This document shows, in pieces, positions 50,907 to 60,021 of a stretch of 64,000 nucleotides of DNA. The translations under genes were made by a program, and so were the position numbers. Each line of letters starts with the position of its first letter. The first letter of the stretch is position 1. The notes under the pieces are model-generated. The model saw nothing but the letters and a program-made list of their open reading frames with translations, had not been told where the DNA came from and ran no database searches. Origin of the DNA: Sinorhizobium psoraleae (GTDB taxonomy: Bacteria; Pseudomonadota; Alphaproteobacteria; Rhizobiales; Rhizobiaceae); assembly GCF_013283645.1 (NCBI RefSeq), contig NZ_JABEKV010000004.1, positions 796,889 to 860,888 of the forward strand, in the 5' to 3' direction.

Positions 50907-51232
50907 ACGCTTCAGCAACGACGCGAAACTCGAATAAGATCGTATACGAGCACAACGTCTTACTACCGATCCATAGCTAAACGTCCATCTCGTCGAGAGG
51001 TTGAACTTTAATTCTACCGCTCACTTCATGGTATGAATATAGCTGAGTCGGCGCCCCACTGCCATCGTTAGAATTCGCCAATAAAATACCGTGGGTTTTG
51101 CGCAGCCGCCTTGCGCACTTCCAGGTTATAGTCATCCTGTTCTTGGGGGCGAGTTTTTGCTTCTTGAACAAAGCGGCAGTCGCGCTTGTCAGTGGCGGCG
51201 TGAGGCGAGCGTAGAGCGGAGTGGGAGCGGCC
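50907..51232. other. Lower-GC intergenic stretch; one doubtful 64-codon minus-strand ORF
   Basis: The composition drops to about half G+C, unlike the flanks. A minus-strand frame at 50977-51171 (64 residues, basic N-terminus, TTG start) is open, but no ribosome-binding site fits and no family is recognised; it is not called as a gene. The sRNA promoter and the upstream part of the DUF922 gene's 3' side share this region. Confidence 0.4.
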
Positions 51233-51859
51233 TTAGCGCCGCTCTTTGATGCTTTCCAGCCGGTATTGCAGCAGCCGGATCATGCGGCGATCGAAGTTTG
51301 CGGCCTCCGTCCGGTCAAAGCGTGCCTGATCCTTGTCGTGGCTTTCGACTTCGGCTGCGCTTGTTCGAGCCACTTTGGCCTGCATGCGCTCGCAATCCGC
51401 TTCTGGCTTCAGCGCCATAAACGCCTTTTCCATCTGGCGCGCGTGATTACGGGCGATCTCTGCATGCCGCTCCTCGTGGCGCTTTATGTCGCTTGCCAGC
51501 GTGTCCCAAACCAAAGCGAGGTCGCGCCCTGCCTGCTTGCGATATTTCCAACGCGGCAGGATGATGCGCGTGCTGAGCGTTACGCGCGCGGTCCCGATGG
51601 CGCAACGCCCGCTGCGGCTGACATAGGTGATCGTGCCGCCGAACTTGATCCGTGTGGCTCCCGGGTGGCGCGCGCCCGTGCTTGTCATCACGGGGCCGGC
51701 CGCAGCAAGTGCCTTGTCGAGTTCGGCGGCCGTGCGGCCACCAATCGAGAAATAGGTGAAGGTCTTGCTGAACACAGTTTCTCCCGCGGCGCTGCCCAGC
51801 GGAAGGCCGACGAAGAACGCGACAAGCGCGGCTTTCAACGGAAAGCGTACTCGGTACAT
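51233..51859 (-). CDS. Exported DUF922 putative zinc protease
   Basis: A 208-residue protein with a signal peptide (LKAALVAFFVGLPLGSAAG, about residues 8-26). The mature part is a DUF922 domain with a zinc-metalloprotease HExxH-like sequence, RHEERHAEIARNH, where the HEERH plus a following His could bind zinc. Function in the periplasm is inferred from the fold only. It is a single gene; the next minus-strand terminator (the sRNA terminator) is about 430 nt away. Confidence 0.82.
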   Translation of the reverse strand: MYRVRFPLKAALVAFFVGLPLGSAAGETVFSKTFTYFSIGGRTAAELDKALAAAGPVMTSTGARHPGATRIKFGGTITYVSRSGRCAIGTARVTLSTRIILPRWKYRKQAGRDLALVWDTLASDIKRHEERHAEIARNHARQMEKAFMALKPEADCERMQAKVARTSAAEVESHDKDQARFDRTEAANFDRRMIRLLQYRLESIKERR

Positions 51860-52067
51860 CGATGCGTGGTTCTCTTTGGTTGAACTTGGTTCAAGCTTGG
51901 GGCATAGCCAGCGTTAGCGCAACACAAATCGACCGGAGATGGCGTTCGGGGCGCTCGGAGTTACGTGAAGAAAGCTTCGCAACCATTTGATATTGAACAG
52001 GCTGAACTATTCTTGGTGAAGCCAGTGAATTATAGCGCGCTTCTCCGCATCGCAGGATCATGGGAAC

Positions 52068-52919
52068 ATGACGAACAATCCATTTCAGATGTCTCGTTGG
52101 CAATTGGCGCATGGACGCAGCCTCGAACTCGGAACGCGTGGCGTTTTGATGGCGATCATCAACGTCACGCCGGATTCCTTCTCCGACGGCGGGCATTTCG
52201 TCGACCCCGCCGCGGCCGTCGCCGCCGGACTGCGCTCGGTCGAGCAGGGCGCGGAAATTCTCGATATCGGCGGCGAATCCACCCGCCCGGACGCAGAACC
52301 GGTAACTGCCGAGGAGGAGCAAGCGCGCATCCTTCCGGTGATCGCTGGGCTCGCTCGCGAAACGAGGGCGATCATTTCCGTCGACACCTACCGCGCCGAA
52401 ACGGCACGACTCGCCGTCGAAGCGGGCGCCCACATCGTCAACGACGTCCACGGGCTGCAGCGCGAACCGGCGATCGCGGATGTTGCAGCGGCAACGGGGG
52501 CAGGGCTCTGCATCATGCACACGGGCCGCGACCGGCAGAAGCTCGACGACGTCGTCGACGACCAGTTTCATTTTCTGGATCGATCGCTGCAGATCGCGTC
52601 CGAGGCCGGCGTCGCGCGGGAAAGGATCGTGCTCGATCCTGGTTTCGGGTTTGCCAAGGACACGAATGAAAATCTCGAACTGATGGCGCGTTTCGCGGAG
52701 TTGCATCGTTTCGGCCTGCCGATCCTGGTCGGAACGTCGCGCAAGCGCTTCATCGGTGCGGTCACGGGACGGGATGCGCCGGCGCGTGACATCGGAACGG
52801 CGGCGACGACGGCGCTTCTCAGGGCAGCGGGCGCTGCGATTTTTCGGGTGCATGATGTCGCAATCAACAGGGATGCACTGGTGATGGCGGATGCTATGCT
52901 GGCCGCAAAGAACAGCTGA
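52068..52919 (+). CDS. folP: Dihydropteroate synthase
   Basis: Joins p-aminobenzoate and dihydropterin pyrophosphate in folate synthesis; it is the sulfonamide target. The 283-residue protein shows IINVTPDSFSDGG, GAEILDIGGESTRP, ISVDTYRAE, VNDVHG, LDPGFGFAKDTNENLELM and GTSRKRF, the standard DHPS motif order. First gene of a folP-folB-folK operon. Confidence 0.97.
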   Translation: MTNNPFQMSRWQLAHGRSLELGTRGVLMAIINVTPDSFSDGGHFVDPAAAVAAGLRSVEQGAEILDIGGESTRPDAEPVTAEEEQARILPVIAGLARETRAIISVDTYRAETARLAVEAGAHIVNDVHGLQREPAIADVAAATGAGLCIMHTGRDRQKLDDVVDDQFHFLDRSLQIASEAGVARERIVLDPGFGFAKDTNENLELMARFAELHRFGLPILVGTSRKRFIGAVTGRDAPARDIGTAATTALLRAAGAAIFRVHDVAINRDALVMADAMLAAKNS

Positions 52920-52933
52920 CGGGACATGAAGCC

Positions 52934-53305
52934 ATGACTGCGACCTACATCATCACTTTGAAGAATTGCGCTTTCTTCGCCCGCCATGGCGTGCTCGACG
53001 AGGAGGAGTTTCTCGGACAGCGTTTCTTCGTCGATGCGGAGCTCGAAGTGGAGCAGGGCACGGCTCTCGCGGAGGACTGCATCGACGACACCGTGCACTA
53101 CGGCATCGCCTTCGCGGAAATCGAGAGAATCGTCACCGGCCGTCGGCGTTACCTGATCGAAGCGCTCGCGCTCGAGGTCGCAAAGACGCTTTGCGCGCGC
53201 TTCCGCCAGATCCGGCGGGCGAAGGTTTCCATCCGCAAGCCGAACGCGCCGGTCCCGGGCGTTCTGGACTACGTGGAGGTCACGGTCGAGCATGTCGCGG
53301 AATAA
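52934..53305 (+). CDS. folB: Dihydroneopterin aldolase
   Basis: Cleaves dihydroneopterin to 6-hydroxymethyl-dihydropterin. The 123-residue protein has the FolB signatures CAFFARHGVLDEEEFLGQRFFVD and LIEALALEVAKTL, with RKPNAPVPGVLDYVEV near the end. It is 14 nt behind folP and overlaps folK by 14 nt. Confidence 0.95.
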   Translation: MTATYIITLKNCAFFARHGVLDEEEFLGQRFFVDAELEVEQGTALAEDCIDDTVHYGIAFAEIERIVTGRRRYLIEALALEVAKTLCARFRQIRRAKVSIRKPNAPVPGVLDYVEVTVEHVAE

Positions 53306-53816
53306 CCCCTGGCGGCATGCGACGCTCGGTCTTGGCGGCAATCTCGGTGATCCGCCACAGGCCATGGCGGAAGCATTGCGCGCGCTTGACGCGAGACCGG
53401 ACTGCAGGATCACCGCGGTATCGCGGCTCTACAGAACACCGCCATGGGGCAAGACCGATCAGGCCTGGTTCTTCAATGCGTGCGCCGCGGTCGAGACGGT
53501 GCTCGATCCCGAGGCACTGCTCGACACCTGCCTCGATATCGAACGGGCGATGAAGCGGGTCCGCAAGGAGCGCTGGGGGCCGCGCACGATCGACATCGAC
53601 GTGCTGACCTTCGATGGCGTGAACTCAGCGAGCGAAAAGCTGGAATTGCCGCATCCGCGCATGACGATGCGCGGTTTCGTGCTGATGCCGCTTGCCGACT
53701 TCGCAGCCGACCTTTTGATAGAAGGGCGAACCGTTCGCGAATGGCTGGGCAATGCCGATGTCACCGGAATTGAAGTGGCGGATGGCGACCCCGATTGGTG
53801 GCGCAAGCGCAACTGA
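53292..53816 (+). CDS. folK: 2-amino-4-hydroxy-6-hydroxymethyldihydropteridine diphosphokinase
   Basis: Activates the pterin with pyrophosphate from ATP. A 174-residue protein with the HPPK motifs GLGGNLGDP, VSRLYRTPPWGKTDQAWFFNA, and RWGPRTIDIDVLTFDG with PHPRMTMRGFVLMPLADF. The start at 53292 overlaps folB, so translation is coupled. The folate operon ends here. Confidence 0.96.
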   Translation: MSRNNPWRHATLGLGGNLGDPPQAMAEALRALDARPDCRITAVSRLYRTPPWGKTDQAWFFNACAAVETVLDPEALLDTCLDIERAMKRVRKERWGPRTIDIDVLTFDGVNSASEKLELPHPRMTMRGFVLMPLADFAADLLIEGRTVREWLGNADVTGIEVADGDPDWWRKRN

Positions 53817-53832
53817 ATTTCTTAGGCAAATG

Positions 53833-53859
53833 AAAAAAGCCCGGCGTCAAGGCCGGGCT
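53833..53859 (-). terminator. Terminator of the secreted-protein gene (minus strand)
   Basis: AGCCCGGC-GTCAAG-GCCGGGCT (53838-53859), with six A residues on the plus strand at its left giving a T-run on the minus strand. It serves the gene ending at 53883; a weaker use for folK is possible. Confidence 0.85.
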
Positions 53860-53882
53860 GTATGCAATTCATTTCAGCGTTG

Positions 53883-54434
53883 CTACTTGATCGAGCCGAC
53901 CGCGATGTTGTCCATCTGACGGTTCAGGCTCACGCCGATGACCGGGACCATCGTCTCCTCGACCTTGACGGAAATCGTGATGTTCATGGTTTCCGCGTCC
54001 TGCAGCCGGGCGATCATCGCGCCATTGAGCTGCTTGCGGTTGATCCCGACCACGACCTTGTCCTTCGCAACGTTGCCGGAAACGACGTCGAGTCCCTTGC
54101 CGTCGGCGCCGTCGAGAAACTTGCCGGTATAGCCGTTGCCCTTCTGCGTGATCATCGCAGACATCGGCTGCTTGAAGACACCGACCCGGCAGAAACCGTC
54201 GAGCTTGATCCCGACATCTTTGCCCGATGCGGGTTCGCCGGTGAGGTCGCAGGTGAATTTCGTACCCTTGTACTTGCCGGCCACGATCTCGCCGGGACCT
54301 TTCCACTGGCCGGCTACCTTCTCGAAAAAGGCCTTGTCGCGGGCGCCGGACGACGCCGGCGCCGCAATGCCGACAGTGGCAGCAAGCGCGAAAGCGGCAA
54401 CGCCGCGAACAATCAAAGAAGGGCGCGAGAACAT
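53883..54434 (-). CDS. Secreted protein of unknown function
   Basis: A 183-residue protein with a Sec signal peptide (basic FSRPSL, then LIVRGVAAFALAATVGIAAPASSGA). The mature part is about 155 residues, rich in beta-strand, with two cysteines (FTCDLTG and FCRVG) that could form a disulfide. No family was recognised. The start at 54434 follows AAGGA by 6 nt. It is a single gene divergent from the cytochrome b gene. Confidence 0.7.
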   Translation of the reverse strand: MFSRPSLIVRGVAAFALAATVGIAAPASSGARDKAFFEKVAGQWKGPGEIVAGKYKGTKFTCDLTGEPASGKDVGIKLDGFCRVGVFKQPMSAMITQKGNGYTGKFLDGADGKGLDVVSGNVAKDKVVVGINRKQLNGAMIARLQDAETMNITISVKVEETMVPVIGVSLNRQMDNIAVGSIK

Positions 54435-54672
54435 AATCGATCCTTGATGGGTCAACGTCCGAAACTGGTAACCACATTTGCGCTGAAATGGTTAACGGAC
54501 GGTTTCTTTGTGGCTCATTTACATGCCAGTTTTCTGGGTCCGCGCCACATGGAGGGACCGTTTGCGGCTCACGCGTGTCTCACCGGAAATTGCGGCATCC
54601 CCGCGCAGACGTGTTCTTGAAACTCCTTTGCCGCCTGTTACGTCATTGTCATATCGCGGGAGGGTCCCGAAC

Positions 54673-55527
54673 ATGGCGACAGCGATAGACAAGCAGCATG
54701 ATGGCGCCGACCGACAGACGATCCGTCGGCATGGCATCGCGACGCGGATCACCCACTGGACATGGGCGATCGCGTTGTTCTTCCTGCTGCTCAGCGGCTT
54801 GCAGATCTTCAACGCCCACCCGTCGCTTTATATCGGCGAGCAGTCCGGTTTCGCATTCGACAACAGCGTGCTGTCGATCCGCGCCGTCAGGGGAGCCGAC
54901 GGCGAAGTGCAGGGTGTGACGACCGCCTTTGGTCGGCGCATGGACACCACGGGTTTTCTAGGCGTCAGCGGGCCGGAGGATAGCCGTGCCTACCGGGCGT
55001 TTCCGGGCTGGCTAACGGTGCCCTCTTACCAGGATCTTGCGACCGGCAGGGTCGTCCACTTCTTCTTCGCCTGGCTGTTCGCCGCCACGGTCCTGTCGTG
55101 GTTGGTCGCGAGCCTCATCAATGGGCATCTGCGTCGTGATATCCTGCCAACCTTCTCGGATATCAGCGGCTTGCCGCGCAGTTTCGCCGAGCATCTGCGT
55201 TTCCGTTTTCATCATGGCCGCTCTTACAATGGTCTTCAGAAAATCTCCTATGCCGTTGTTCTTCTGATCTTTTTCCCTCTGATGATCCTCACGGGGCTGA
55301 CGATGTCGCCGGGAATGAACGCCGGCGCGCCCTGGCTAACGGAAATCTTCGGCGGCCGGCAGACTGCGCGTACCATCCATTTCGTCGTCATGCTGTTGCT
55401 CGTCGGCTTCTTTGCGATCCACATCTTCATGGTCCTTGCCGCCGGGCCGATAAACGAAATCCGCTCGATGGTGACCGGACGGTATCGCATCGACCAGGAA
55501 GCGACAGAAGGAGGACCCGAACGATGA
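54673..55527 (+). CDS. Cytochrome b (b561/YedZ-like) membrane subunit
   Basis: A 284-residue membrane protein with four transmembrane helices. The likely haem-ligand histidines are in RITHWTWAIALFFLL, VVHFFFAWLF and TIHFVVMLLLVGFFAIHIFMV, and a periplasmic segment separates helices 1 and 2. It should pass electrons between the quinol pool and the adjacent molybdoenzyme. The ATG at 54673 is used; the frame is open upstream to 54508. The stop overlaps the next gene's ATG (ATGA). Confidence 0.85.
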   Translation: MATAIDKQHDGADRQTIRRHGIATRITHWTWAIALFFLLLSGLQIFNAHPSLYIGEQSGFAFDNSVLSIRAVRGADGEVQGVTTAFGRRMDTTGFLGVSGPEDSRAYRAFPGWLTVPSYQDLATGRVVHFFFAWLFAATVLSWLVASLINGHLRRDILPTFSDISGLPRSFAEHLRFRFHHGRSYNGLQKISYAVVLLIFFPLMILTGLTMSPGMNAGAPWLTEIFGGRQTARTIHFVVMLLLVGFFAIHIFMVLAAGPINEIRSMVTGRYRIDQEATEGGPER

Positions 55528-56315
55528 GCCGGATCATCATCGATCGCAGGCGGTTTTTGACCGGCGCCGGTATCGTCGCCTCGACGATCCCTCTGGTCGG
55601 GTGCGACGCGCTGGACGGCATGCTGTCGAACGGTGCGACCGTCCGCGAAACAATGGCCAAAGCGAATGACCTGACCTATCGCGTCCAGCGCTTCCTGATC
55701 GGTGCCGACAGTCTCGCCAAGGAATTTTCGGAGAGCGAGATTCGACAGGGGCAAAGGCCGAACGGCTCGACGGATCCGACGGACGCCACCTACGTCGCCC
55801 TTCGGGACGGAGCTTTCGCAGACTACCGACTGGAGATCGGCGGGCTTGTCGACCGGCCGCTGAGCCTTTCGCTCGACGAGTTGCGCAACATGCCATCACG
55901 CACGCAAATCACCCGGCATGACTGCGTCGAGGGCTGGAGTTGCATCGCCAAATGGACAGGTGTTCCTCTCGCCGCCGTCCTGGATGAGGCGAGGGTGAAG
56001 CCGGAGGCTCGCTACGTTGTGTTTCGATGCTTCGATACGATGAATCTCGGCCTCTCCGGGGAGGCCGCCTACTACGAGTCCATCGATATGCTGGATGCGC
56101 GCCATCCGCAGACGATCCTTGCCTATGGCTTGAACGGCGGGCCGCTCCCGATCGCGAACGGCGCACCTCTGCGCCTGCGCGTGGAGCGCCAGCTCGGATA
56201 CAAGATGGCGAAATACCTTCGCTCCATCGAACTCGCCTCCGACCTCGCGGCCTACGGCCAGGGGAAGGGCGGTTTGTGGGAGGACCTCGGCTACGACTGG
56301 TACGCGGGCATATAG
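55524..56315 (+). CDS. Molybdopterin-dependent oxidoreductase, sulfite-oxidase fold, exported
   Basis: A 263-residue enzyme of the YedY/sulfite-oxidase fold. The N-terminus has a Tat motif (DRRRFLTGAG) and, just after it, a lipobox (IPLVGC), so it may be a Tat-exported lipoprotein. The molybdenum-ligand Cys is in RHDCVEGWSCIAKW. The ANGAPLRLRVERQLGYKMAK segment and RSIEL are typical. It overlaps the cytochrome b gene by 4 nt. In E. coli the analogous MsrP/MsrQ pair repairs oxidised methionines, but the sequence here is only distantly similar, so the substrate is open. Confidence 0.87.
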   Translation: MSRIIIDRRRFLTGAGIVASTIPLVGCDALDGMLSNGATVRETMAKANDLTYRVQRFLIGADSLAKEFSESEIRQGQRPNGSTDPTDATYVALRDGAFADYRLEIGGLVDRPLSLSLDELRNMPSRTQITRHDCVEGWSCIAKWTGVPLAAVLDEARVKPEARYVVFRCFDTMNLGLSGEAAYYESIDMLDARHPQTILAYGLNGGPLPIANGAPLRLRVERQLGYKMAKYLRSIELASDLAAYGQGKGGLWEDLGYDWYAGI

Positions 56316-56356
56316 CCGAACAGGGGCCGCAACCATCTACCGCCAACTCCCTGCGA

Positions 56357-57424
56357 TCAGCTCTCCGATCGTGACGCGCCGGGCGCAAGATCGGAAAGGA
56401 AATCACCGATTCCCGGTCGCTTCAGCGCGCGAAACGGCATGGGCCGGCAGAGGTCCATCGCCGCTATTCCGATACGCGCGGTCATCAGGCCGTTGATGAC
56501 CCCCTCGCCAAGGCGCGCGGAGAGTTTGGATGCAAGGCCGTGGCCCAGGACCTGTTGGATAAGGCTGTCGCCGGCAGCAATGGAGCCGGTGACGGCAAGA
56601 TGTGCAATGACGTCGCGCATCAGCCGCAGCATGCCGAGCGTGCCCGGCCGGCCACCGTAGAGCTCCGCCATCGTGCGGATCATACGGGCCGATTCGTAGA
56701 GGACATAACCGAGATCGACGAGTGCCCGCGGACTGACGGCGGTCACGATCGACACGCGCTTCGACGCCGCCAGGATAAGCCGGCGCGCCTCGCGGTCGAG
56801 CGGTGTCAGCAATTCCCGCTCGGCCAATTCAATCAGATGAGGACCGTCGATGATCTCGCCCTCGGTTTCGGCGAGTCGCGCCCGGCCTTTCGCCGTGCGG
56901 GGATTGGCAGCCAGCAGGTGGACAAGCCTTGCCGTCGCGGCACGTGCGGTCTCGGTGCTGGCAGGAGCTTCGCCAACATCTTTTTTCAACTGCTGTATCG
57001 CCGTGAGCTGCATCATCCCGAACAGTTCGCGCACGACGACGACCAGGAAGGCGAAGGTGCCGATCGCAACGACGGCGATTGCGCAGTAGCCGAGCCAATC
57101 CGCACGGGAAAAAAGATCGCGGAGCAGACGATCGACCCACAGTCCCAAGGCAAGCGAAAGCAGTATCCCCAATGCGCCCACGGCGACCTTGCCGAAGGAA
57201 AGCCGACGACGGCGCGGGCTTGCTTCCGGCAGGTTGAGTGCTTCGATCGCCGCAGTCGTCTCGATAAACGGGTCTTCGGCATCGGGCGTCATGACGATTT
57301 TGTCGCTAAAGCTAGCCGGCGCGCGCCGTTGCTGTTGCTGTCGCTCCGCGCGTTCGGCCTGCTCGTCAGGGTCGACGGAAAAGGCGGCGGGCTTGCGCCC
57401 GCGGTTCTTGAACTCGTCACTCAT
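56357..57424 (-). CDS. YcjF-family (DUF697) membrane protein
   Basis: A 355-residue protein of the TIGR01620/DUF697 family. Two transmembrane helices lie at about residues 75-97 and 105-130 (FGKVAVGALGILLSLALGLWV, LGYCAIAVVAIGTFAFLVVVVRELFG), and the C-terminal part has the DUF697 pattern GTLGMLRLMRDVIAHLAVTGSI. The N-terminus is charged and Gln-rich. It overlaps ycjX by 4 nt, and the pair is almost always linked. Their function is unknown; stress-related membrane roles are suggested from enterics. Confidence 0.9.
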   Translation of the reverse strand: MSDEFKNRGRKPAAFSVDPDEQAERAERQQQQRRAPASFSDKIVMTPDAEDPFIETTAAIEALNLPEASPRRRRLSFGKVAVGALGILLSLALGLWVDRLLRDLFSRADWLGYCAIAVVAIGTFAFLVVVVRELFGMMQLTAIQQLKKDVGEAPASTETARAATARLVHLLAANPRTAKGRARLAETEGEIIDGPHLIELAERELLTPLDREARRLILAASKRVSIVTAVSPRALVDLGYVLYESARMIRTMAELYGGRPGTLGMLRLMRDVIAHLAVTGSIAAGDSLIQQVLGHGLASKLSARLGEGVINGLMTARIGIAAMDLCRPMPFRALKRPGIGDFLSDLAPGASRSES

Positions 57425-58917
57425 GCCAGGCGATCTCCGAGCAGGAACTGCATCGCACGGTCGAGCCGGATATGCGGCACCGAAAGTTTCAATCCGCCGC
57501 GCGTCTCTTCCAGATGCGGTGGGCGGAAGCGCACGAAATTCAGCTCAGGCATCGCGGGCTTCGCCTCCGCAGGTTTCGAAGTTTGAGAACGACCATCCGT
57601 CGCCTCGAAAAGAACTTCAGGATCTTGCGGTAAGTCTCCAGGAAATATCGCTGCCTTTCTTTCTCCATCGAACATTTCGCCATTGATCCTCTCGCCGGCG
57701 ATCGGCGTGCCGACGATGACCGGCAACGCGTGACCATCATGGCTTACCGTCGCCTCGCGCGTCGCGCGGACGGATGCAAGCGCCATTACTTCAAGCCCTG
57801 CGCCACTCATACCGATGCGTTCCGCGGCGCGGCTGACGAGCCGGGCAGTGATGCGTTCGAGCCGGTCGTGGCTCTCGTGGTGCAGGTGGTCGGCCTTGGT
57901 AGCGGCGATGAGGACCCGATCGATCCTGCGCGTAAACAGGGACGAGAGCCAGGAATTGGTGCCTGGCCGAAAGCAGGCGAGCACGTCGGCGAGTGCCTGT
58001 TCCAGATCGCTCAGCGCTTCCTGCCCGCGATTGATCGCCTGCAGGGCGTCGACGAGCACGATCTGGCGGTCGAGACGGGCGAAGTGCTCGCGGAAGAACG
58101 GGCTTACGACATGGGTCTTGTAGGCCTCGTAGCGGCGCTCCATCATCGCCCAGAGCGACCCTTTCGGCGCCCGACCCGCGGGCAGATCGGGAAGCGGCGA
58201 GAAGGTCAGCGCCGGCGAGCCCTCGAGATCGCCGGGCATCAGGAAACGGCCGGGCGGCAGTGTTGAGAGGGATCGGTCGTCAGCCTTGCAGGCCTGGAGA
58301 TAGGCCGTGAAGCTTTCGGCAAGCCGGCGGGCGCTGCCTTCGTCGGCTGCCGTTGTGGCGCCGCTCACCGATGCCAGCGCCAGCCATTCGCGCGATAGGC
58401 TCGCGCGTGTGCCGGCGCGCGCTCGCTGCACGGTGGTCTCGCTGAATTGCCGGAAATCCTGCGCAAGCAGGGGCAGGTCAAGCAGCCATTCACCCGGATA
58501 GTCGACAATGTCTATCGAAAGCCGCCCGGGCGAGAACATCCGGTTCCAGCCGCTGGCGCTTTCGTAATCAAGCGTGACGCGCAGCTGCGAAATCGCCCTC
58601 GTCGAATCCGGCCATACCCGATCTCTCACGAGGGCGGCGATATGGTCCTCATATTGGAAGCGCGGCACCGCATCATCCGGCTGCGGCTCCAGCCGCACCT
58701 TCGAGACCCGCCCGGATCGGATGGGTTCGAATACCGGCAGGCGACCGCCGTTCAACAAGTTGTGGACGAGCGACGAAATGAAAACGGTCTTGCCGGCGCG
58801 CGAGAGGCCGGTGACGCCGAGGCGGACCGCAGGATTGACGAGTCCCGATGCCCGATCGGCGAGATTGTCCAGCGCAATCAGGGCATCATCTTTGAAGCTG
58901 CTCAAAAGGGGCGCCAA
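57421..58917 (-). CDS. YcjX-family P-loop ATPase/GTPase (DUF463)
   Basis: A 498-residue predicted nucleotide-binding protein. The Walker A-type loop is GLSRAGKT at residues 37-44, and VDYPGEWLLD resembles a G3/Walker B region. It is long for a simple GTPase and fits DUF463/YcjX. It heads the two-gene ycjX-ycjF unit; its 3' end overlaps ycjF by 4 nt. Confidence 0.9.
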   Translation of the reverse strand: MAPLLSSFKDDALIALDNLADRASGLVNPAVRLGVTGLSRAGKTVFISSLVHNLLNGGRLPVFEPIRSGRVSKVRLEPQPDDAVPRFQYEDHIAALVRDRVWPDSTRAISQLRVTLDYESASGWNRMFSPGRLSIDIVDYPGEWLLDLPLLAQDFRQFSETTVQRARAGTRASLSREWLALASVSGATTAADEGSARRLAESFTAYLQACKADDRSLSTLPPGRFLMPGDLEGSPALTFSPLPDLPAGRAPKGSLWAMMERRYEAYKTHVVSPFFREHFARLDRQIVLVDALQAINRGQEALSDLEQALADVLACFRPGTNSWLSSLFTRRIDRVLIAATKADHLHHESHDRLERITARLVSRAAERIGMSGAGLEVMALASVRATREATVSHDGHALPVIVGTPIAGERINGEMFDGERKAAIFPGDLPQDPEVLFEATDGRSQTSKPAEAKPAMPELNFVRFRPPHLEETRGGLKLSVPHIRLDRAMQFLLGDRLA

Positions 58918-59083
58918 TTCTATCCGTTCCTCGGGATTGATCCGTCATTCAGCTTGCCGGCAACCATCAAAGAGCGCCGCATATATGTGCCAGCCGTCGT
59001 CGCGATATAGGAAATCTTTCCGCAAACACAACGCCGTAAGACTGATTTCGGCAATCGTCCTTCGGCTCGGGCGGGAGCTTTGG

Positions 59084-59620
59084 TCACGATCTACCCGATT
59101 CCTCCGGCGCGGCCAGCAACAGTGTCGACAGCGTGGCCAGCCACCTGACGCCGGCGCCCGGAGGTGCTGAAAAGTCGATAACCGCCAATCCCGCCGGCGG
59201 ATAGCCGTCCGCAAGAACCCTGTCCGCAGCCTCGTCGCCGAGGAGACGACGAAACAGCTCCTCGATCATCGGATTATGACCAATGAGCATCAGCGAGGAC
59301 AGGCTGGAATTTGCTTCGAGAAGCTCGGCGTAGACGTTCATCGATCCCGTATAGAGCGCATCGATGTAACGAAGATCGATGTCTTCGCCGAGCGTGCGAC
59401 GGAACGGTTCGGCGGTCTGGCGACACCGCACCGCGGTCGAGCAAAGGATCAGATCCGGTCGGATGCCTTGATCGGCGGCGCTCTGGGCGATCAGCTCCGC
59501 CTCGGCATAGCCGATATCGTCAAGCGTGCGGTCGAAATCCCGCTGACCCGGCAGCGCCCAGCCCGAGCGGGCGTGGCGGAGAAGGAAGAGGCGAAATGCC
59601 GGGGCGACGCGATCTTGCAT
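59084..59620 (-). CDS. SixA-like histidine phosphatase family protein
   Basis: A 178-residue member of the RHG (phosphoglycerate-mutase-like) phosphatases. The catalytic LRHARSGW is at residues 13-20, followed by LILCSTAVRCRQTAEPF and LIGHNPMIEEL. Small versions such as SixA dephosphorylate phosphohistidine proteins, but substrates vary. It is on the same strand as the ycjXF genes, 166 nt upstream of ycjX. Confidence 0.87.
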   Translation of the reverse strand: MQDRVAPAFRLFLLRHARSGWALPGQRDFDRTLDDIGYAEAELIAQSAADQGIRPDLILCSTAVRCRQTAEPFRRTLGEDIDLRYIDALYTGSMNVYAELLEANSSLSSLMLIGHNPMIEELFRRLLGDEAADRVLADGYPPAGLAVIDFSAPPGAGVRWLATLSTLLLAAPEESGRS

Positions 59621-59957
59621 ATATCATCCGGGGGCGGCCTGGGCGCCTGAGGTTGGAGGCATCTCTCTCGGCCGGGTCCAGACGCGAGTCCGGCGAGACG
59701 GGTACCTTGTCCCGCTGTCGCAGCAAAGATCAAGCCGTCGGCCTAGGTTTTTCGCGGATCGCAGCCCTCTTGAACTGACGCCCGAGGCGCACCAGATGTC
59801 GCAATCTGAAATGTCGCAGGCATCGGCCGGCGGTTCGCGGGCAGACCGGCCGAACGTAATCCGCGATCAAGATTTCGTGTGTAATTTTGATGAAATATTC
59901 GCCAGTTAGCCTGAAATGCAAGCATTGGTAAAATGCGGTCGAGTGTCTGGCACAAGG
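59621..59957. other. Intergenic region containing the dksA promoter
   Basis: About 340 bases between the SixA-like gene and the dksA promoter at 59958. The right half is AT-rich. No other gene or repeat was supported in it. Confidence 0.5.
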
Positions 59958-59986
59958 CTTGAATCGTAGCTTCCATAGGTCTATAC
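59958..59986 (+). promoter_or_regulatory. Predicted housekeeping-sigma promoter of dksA
   Basis: CTTGAA (59958-59963) and CTATAC (59981-59986) are separated by exactly 17 bp, matching the rhizobial sigma-70 consensus CTTGAC-N17-CTATAT at 10 of 12 positions. Transcription would begin near 59993, just before the dksA TTG start. Confidence 0.8.
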
Positions 59987-60021
59987 ACCGCCGCAATGAG
60001 ATGTTCTTCAGGAGAATCGCG

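Noticed and set aside
50977..51171. 64-codon minus-strand ORF
   Set aside because: TTG start without a Shine-Dalgarno, no recognisable family, and it lies in a compositionally odd stretch; retained only as part of the intergenic note.
59951..59966. Sigma-54-like TGGCAC...TTG upstream of dksA
   Set aside because: The -12 element would read TTGAA instead of TTGCA, and a better sigma-70-type promoter overlaps the same bases.
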